Shown: positions 61,096 to 64,000 of the stretch, one piece after another
Position numbering within the stretch: the first letter of the stretch is position 1
How the letters are laid out: every line of letters starts with the position of its first letter
Assembly: GCA_963707065.1 (NCBI GenBank)
Contig: CAVPPJ010000039.1
Span: forward strand, 1-64,000
DNA: 64,000 bases
Direction of reading: 5' to 3'
Origin: Palsa-506 sp963707065
GTDB lineage: Bacteria > Actinomycetota > Actinomycetes > Streptosporangiales > Streptosporangiaceae
Notes under the pieces: generated by a model
The model's input: only the letters and a program-made list of their open reading frames with translations
What the model was told of the DNA's origin: nothing
Database searches by the model: none
Translations under genes and position numbers: made by a program

Positions 61096-62047
61096 CGCCC
61101 CGTCGCCGCGCAGCGGAGCAGCTCCGCCGCGGTCCGGGCCGCGCTGGGGCGCGGCACGGCCCCGAGCACATCGTGATCCGCGGCCGCGATCGCGGCCAGC
61201 GCCGCCCGGCCGCCGGCCACGTACCCGGCCACCGCCATCCTGGCGAAGCCGCGCAGCGTGCCGACCAGCGGAGCGCCGGCATCGAGCAGCGCGCGGGCCC
61301 GCCGCGTCTCGAACGCGACCAGCGCGCGCAGCGCGGGCGATGCCCGGGGCGCGGAAAGATCGGACTCCGGGCAGCCATACCTGGCCATGTCCTCGCCGGG
61401 CAGGTAGATGCGGCCGGCCAGGAAGTCCTCGCCGATGTCTTGCCAGTGCTCGGCCAGTTGCAGCGCCGTGCAGACCTGATCGGAGAGCTCCGCCCGGGCC
61501 GGCGTGAACGCGCCGAAGACGTGCAGCACGATCCGGCCGACCGGGTTGGCCGACAGGCGGCAGTAGCCGGCCAGGTCATCGAAGGCCGGATAGCGGGTCA
61601 CCAGCTGGTCCTGCCGGTTGGCCTGGATCAGGTCGAGAAAGGGCTGCTCGGGTAGCGCGCACTCGGTGACGGCGGGGCGGAGCGCGCGGATCACGCTGAG
61701 TTCCGGGGCGGCGCCCTGGTCCGCGCCGGGTCCGGGTCCGGGTAGAGCCTGCCCAGGTCCGACTCCAGCTCATCGAGCAGCCGGGCGCGTTCGGCGACCG
61801 GCGCCTTGTCACCGATGTCATCGACAGTCCGGGCGAAGCCGTAGACCGCCATCAGGTGCTGCCGGTGGCGGGCGGGCAGCAGCCGCAGGGCCACCGGGAA
61901 ATTCTCGCCCGCTGACCGCGCGGCCATCGCCGCCGGGATGTCGTGCCCGCTGCCGGCAGCGCTCCCGGCGGGCGCCCCCCCGGCCGCCGCCACCGCGACC
62001 GTGTCGGCCGACATGCTGGGCTGCCCTGCCGGGAGGCCGTCGCCCAT
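61092..62047 (-). pseudogene. hpnC: Hydroxysqualene synthase HpnC, frameshifted
   Basis: The first frame has GENFPVALRLLPARHRQHLM followed by AVYGFARTVDDIGDKAPVAE (the first Asp-rich motif) and then ends unnaturally in PARTRAPPRNSA. The second frame resumes, with GADQGAAPELSVIRALRPAV, then RQDQLVTRYPAFDDLAGYCR, EHWQDIGEDFLAGRIYLP (second Asp-rich motif) and the C-terminus at 61092. The change lies in repeated GGACCC hexamers near 61725-61740. A single G restores a protein of about 317 residues that would convert presqualene diphosphate to hydroxysqualene. Start uncertain (62047, 62014 or 62104). Confidence 0.87.
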
Positions 62048-62107
62048 TCGGGTCCCGTCGCGTATCACGGACACTATTTCTGCACAGTTCCCGGGGAATT
62101 GCAAACA

Positions 62108-62221
62108 ATGACAGAGCCGTCATATGACATGAGTGTCGCCTTTCCCCCGAGACTATGACGCTGATGTCACATGACGCACATGTCGCCTTTCCGCGGAATC
62201 ATGACGCACATGTCATGTGAC
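62108..62221. promoter_or_regulatory. Array of ATGAC-N4-RYGTC repeats upstream of hpn operon
   Basis: Five sites fit ATGAC-N4-RYGTC at 62108, 62124, 62155, 62171 and 62201, with spacings of 16, 31, 16 and 30. Two 47-bp units (62124 and 62171) each also contain GCCTTTCC. Between sites lie the palindromes GTCATATGAC (62119), GTCACATGAC (62166) and GTCATGTGAC (62212). No gene overlaps. The location, within 175 bp of hpnC, suggests an operator array for the hopanoid operon. Confidence 0.75.
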
Positions 62222-62447
62222 CACGGCCCGGATGCCTTTCCGGAGAACGACGGCAGGCCATCGCGGTGAGGCGAATCGTAATGCGATCGTAATGCGCAGA
62301 CCGGGCCGGCGCCAGGTCTTGTCGCTCGCACGCGATGGCAATGCAATTTATGGCACGGCTGGCTAATGCCTGACGTAAAGGTCATAGCGCCCAGGACGCC
62401 CGGCAGCCCCGGCCCGGGCCGCGGTCGGCTGCCGCGAATCCCGCGGG
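62222..62447. other. Gap upstream of the operator array, small tandem repeat only
   Basis: Between the operator array and the downstream phosphatase gene I see no gene. The perfect 11-base tandem ATCGTAATGCG occurs twice (62275-62285, 62286-62296) and a third GCCTTTCC lies at 62234. These may be further regulatory DNA or a terminator region for the phosphatase gene, which ends at 62448. Confidence 0.45.
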
Positions 62448-63548
62448 TCAGACCCGCCAGATGAGTACCAGGGCGCAATCGTCGGAGCTGCGCGCGCCCG
62501 CCTGCATGGACCGGACAAGCTGGGCCGCCCCGGCGCCGAACCCGGAGGTAACCAGCCGGTCCGCCTCGCCGAGCAGCCGGTCAATCCCGACGTCGATGTC
62601 CCGGCCGGGCACCTCGACCAGCCCGTCGGTGTAGAGCATCAGCGCATCGCCCGGCCGCAGCGTGCCCTGCTCGGGCACGCCCCGCAGGTCGGGAACGACC
62701 CCGAGGACGATCCCGCGTGCCTGGGTGAGCCGCCAGGTCCCCGCGCCCGCCTCGAAATGCGCGGCCGGCGGGTGCCCGGCCGAGGCGACCACATAGTCAC
62801 CGGTCGCGAGGTCCACCGACAGATGCACCGCGGTGACGAAACCCTCCGGGGACGGCCCGCGCCGCAGATAGGCATTGCACGAGGTAAGAAACTCGCCGCG
62901 GGGCACTGAGCCAAGGAGCCCCCCGAATGCGCCGGAGAGCAGCAGCGCCCGGGTACCCGCATCCATCCCCTTTCCCGGCACATCGACAAGTGCCACCTCA
63001 AGGGTCTTGCCGTCACTGGCGGATACCAGGAAATCCCCGCCGAACGACGCCCCGCCGGCCGGCTGCAGTACCGAGGCCGATCGCCAGCCGGCCGGCAGCG
63101 CGGGCAGCTTGCCCTGGGCCCGGATCCGGTCCCGCAGATCGATCAGCATCTGATCCCCGCGCATGCCCTGCACGCCGAGTTTCTCCCTCGTCCTGGCCAG
63201 CACGAGCGCGAAGGCGGCGGTGACCACGATCGTCGCGATGATGCCGGGGCCGGGGCTGCCGTTCGCCACGTCGTACGCCAGCGTCGCCGCGGCGACCCCG
63301 AACAGGACCAGCAGGGCGCGCGGCCAGAGCAGCAGGCCGCCGGCCATGATCGGCAAGATCATCACGCCGGGCGGGAACCAGGACCGTGACACATGCTCAC
63401 CAGCGATGCCGATGCCTACCGTGACGACCGCGAGGACGACGAAGAGCCGCCGGTTACTGGTCATGAACTGCCGGCGGACCCAGCCGCGCACCCGCGCCGC
63501 TGCCGCCTGCGCGGCGCGGACGTGGCGGTGCGGTACCGACGTAACCAT
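62448..63548 (-). CDS. Membrane SpoIIE/PP2C-type phosphatase
   Basis: The 366-residue protein has an N-terminal membrane region of about 100 residues (RLFVVLAVVTVGIGIAGEHV, VMILPIMAGGLLLWPRALLV, IIATIVVTAAFALVLARTRE) and a C-terminal SpoIIE domain: PAGGASFGGDFLVSASDGKT, VALVDVPGKGMDAGTRALLL, VVASAGHPPAAHF, LMLYTDGLVEVPGRDIDVGI and SDDCALVLIW. The metal Asp residues (GGD, DVPGKG, DD at the end) are retained. It removes phosphate from anti-anti-sigma or similar proteins in response to a membrane signal. It is on the same strand as the hopanoid operon, with the operator array between. Confidence 0.92.
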   Translation of the reverse strand: MVTSVPHRHVRAAQAAAARVRGWVRRQFMTSNRRLFVVLAVVTVGIGIAGEHVSRSWFPPGVMILPIMAGGLLLWPRALLVLFGVAAATLAYDVANGSPGPGIIATIVVTAAFALVLARTREKLGVQGMRGDQMLIDLRDRIRAQGKLPALPAGWRSASVLQPAGGASFGGDFLVSASDGKTLEVALVDVPGKGMDAGTRALLLSGAFGGLLGSVPRGEFLTSCNAYLRRGPSPEGFVTAVHLSVDLATGDYVVASAGHPPAAHFEAGAGTWRLTQARGIVLGVVPDLRGVPEQGTLRPGDALMLYTDGLVEVPGRDIDVGIDRLLGEADRLVTSGFGAGAAQLVRSMQAGARSSDDCALVLIWRV

Positions 63549-63643
63549 GTTGGCCGCACTGTATCGGATGGCAGGCGCTCGCCAAGTCCGTCGCGGTGTC
63601 GATATTGTGCAGGCGACTAAATATCTAGGGGGCCAGGCCGACC

Positions 63644-64000
63644 GTGTTCTCGCGGGTATTTGTCACCAATCGCGGCACCAGCCACCGCCTGCCCATGTTC
63701 CTGCCCGTCTACCAGCCGCACCGGCTGACCGGACTGCTGGACGGCTGGGCGGACGGCCCGGCCATCGACGGCTGCATTGTCAACGCCTACTTCCTTTACA
63801 AGCAGCGCGACCTTAAGCGCCGGCTGATGACGGAGCAGGACCTGCACGACTACCTGTCGTTCCAGCGGCTGGTGGCCACCGACTCGGGCGCATTCCAGGG
63901 CTTCACCCGCCGGCTCTACCTCAAGAACGCCGACATCGTCAGGTTCCAGGACCGCATCGGCAGCGATGTGCTGGCACCGCTGGACCTGGTCACCCCGCCC
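63644..64000 (+). CDS. tgt: tRNA-guanine transglycosylase (partial, cut by window)
   Basis: A GTG at 63644, 10-17 bases after AGGGGGCC, starts VFSRVFVTNRGTSHRLPMFL. The frame is open to the window edge (119 codons). PMFLPVYQPHRLTG, NAYFLYKQRDLKRRL and the catalytic-Asp motif ATDSGAFQGF are tRNA-guanine transglycosylase features; the active-site Asp is in DSGAFQGF. It exchanges guanine for a queuosine precursor or another 7-deazaguanine at a tRNA position. The divergent promoter region with the phosphatase lies at 63549-63643. Confidence 0.88.
   Translation, partial: MFSRVFVTNRGTSHRLPMFLPVYQPHRLTGLLDGWADGPAIDGCIVNAYFLYKQRDLKRRLMTEQDLHDYLSFQRLVATDSGAFQGFTRRLYLKNADIVRFQDRIGSDVLAPLDLVTPP

Noticed and set aside
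62167..62478. A small protein with repeated MCVMIPRKGD over the operator array
   Set aside because: The repeat is the ATGAC array read in frame; no ribosome site, and non-coding regulatory repeats explain it better.

Overview
The window is very GC-rich, with strong third-position GC bias, GTG/TTG starts and many ATGA or GTGA stop/start overlaps. With ECF41-type sigma, SpoIIE-type phosphatases, a Clp-N/HTH pair and an actinobacterial hopanoid operon, this points to a soil Actinomycetota chromosome. A Streptosporangiales/Catenulisporales-like genome is my guess and is not proven. No rRNA, tRNA or CRISPR array was seen.

Layout. 1-12 kb is an accessory zone: a broken tyrosine integrase, an ECF sigma with a membrane partner, a membrane protein/winged-helix pair with its own operator, a degraded IS1182-type transposase, an ABC exporter whose ATPase is fused to a Clp-N domain and preceded by a tiny HTH protein, and relics of IS3, IS1634, SRPBCC, SnoaL and integrase genes. 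12-29 kb is mostly single housekeeping or stress genes: a pterin dehydratase-glyoxalase fusion, methyltransferases, DUF2252, acetyltransferases, a class C beta-lactamase-like hydrolase, epimerase plus ECF41 sigma, MFS, MBL hydrolase, flotillin plus NfeD-type OB protein, RidA and a secreted protein of unknown function. 29.5-39.6 kb is a carbohydrate locus: two permeases, a lipoprotein binding protein, a GH127 beta-L-arabinofuranosidase, a LacI regulator, a dedicated MsmK/UgpC-type ATPase and a ribokinase, with a frameshifted siderophore-interacting protein between the last two. 39.6-47 kb holds minisatellites, a PAS-GAF-SpoIIE-HATPase phosphatase, a GH15-like lipoprotein and a MacB-type ABC pair.

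47-62 kb, all on the - strand, is the most coherent system. hpnC, hpnD, hpnE, a polyprenyl synthase, shc, an hpnG-ispH fusion and hpnH form a tightly overlapping hopanoid operon that makes squalene, cyclises it and starts C35 side-chain assembly. The fusion would also supply IPP/DMAPP. Beyond a 450-bp gap and a hairpin lie a nucleotide-sugar dehydrogenase, a DPMS-like glycosyltransferase, a sugar epimerase and a large membrane protein, all coupled, which could make and attach a sugar at the membrane. Upstream of hpnC sits a striking array of ATGAC-N4-RYGTC repeats. The window ends with a SpoIIE-type membrane phosphatase and the start of a tRNA-guanine transglycosylase.

Several genes (hpnC, shc, the MacB permease, the siderophore-interacting protein and a hydrolase) carry single frameshifts, three of them inside GC-rich repeats. 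Whether these are assembly errors, slippage or decay cannot be settled from one sequence.
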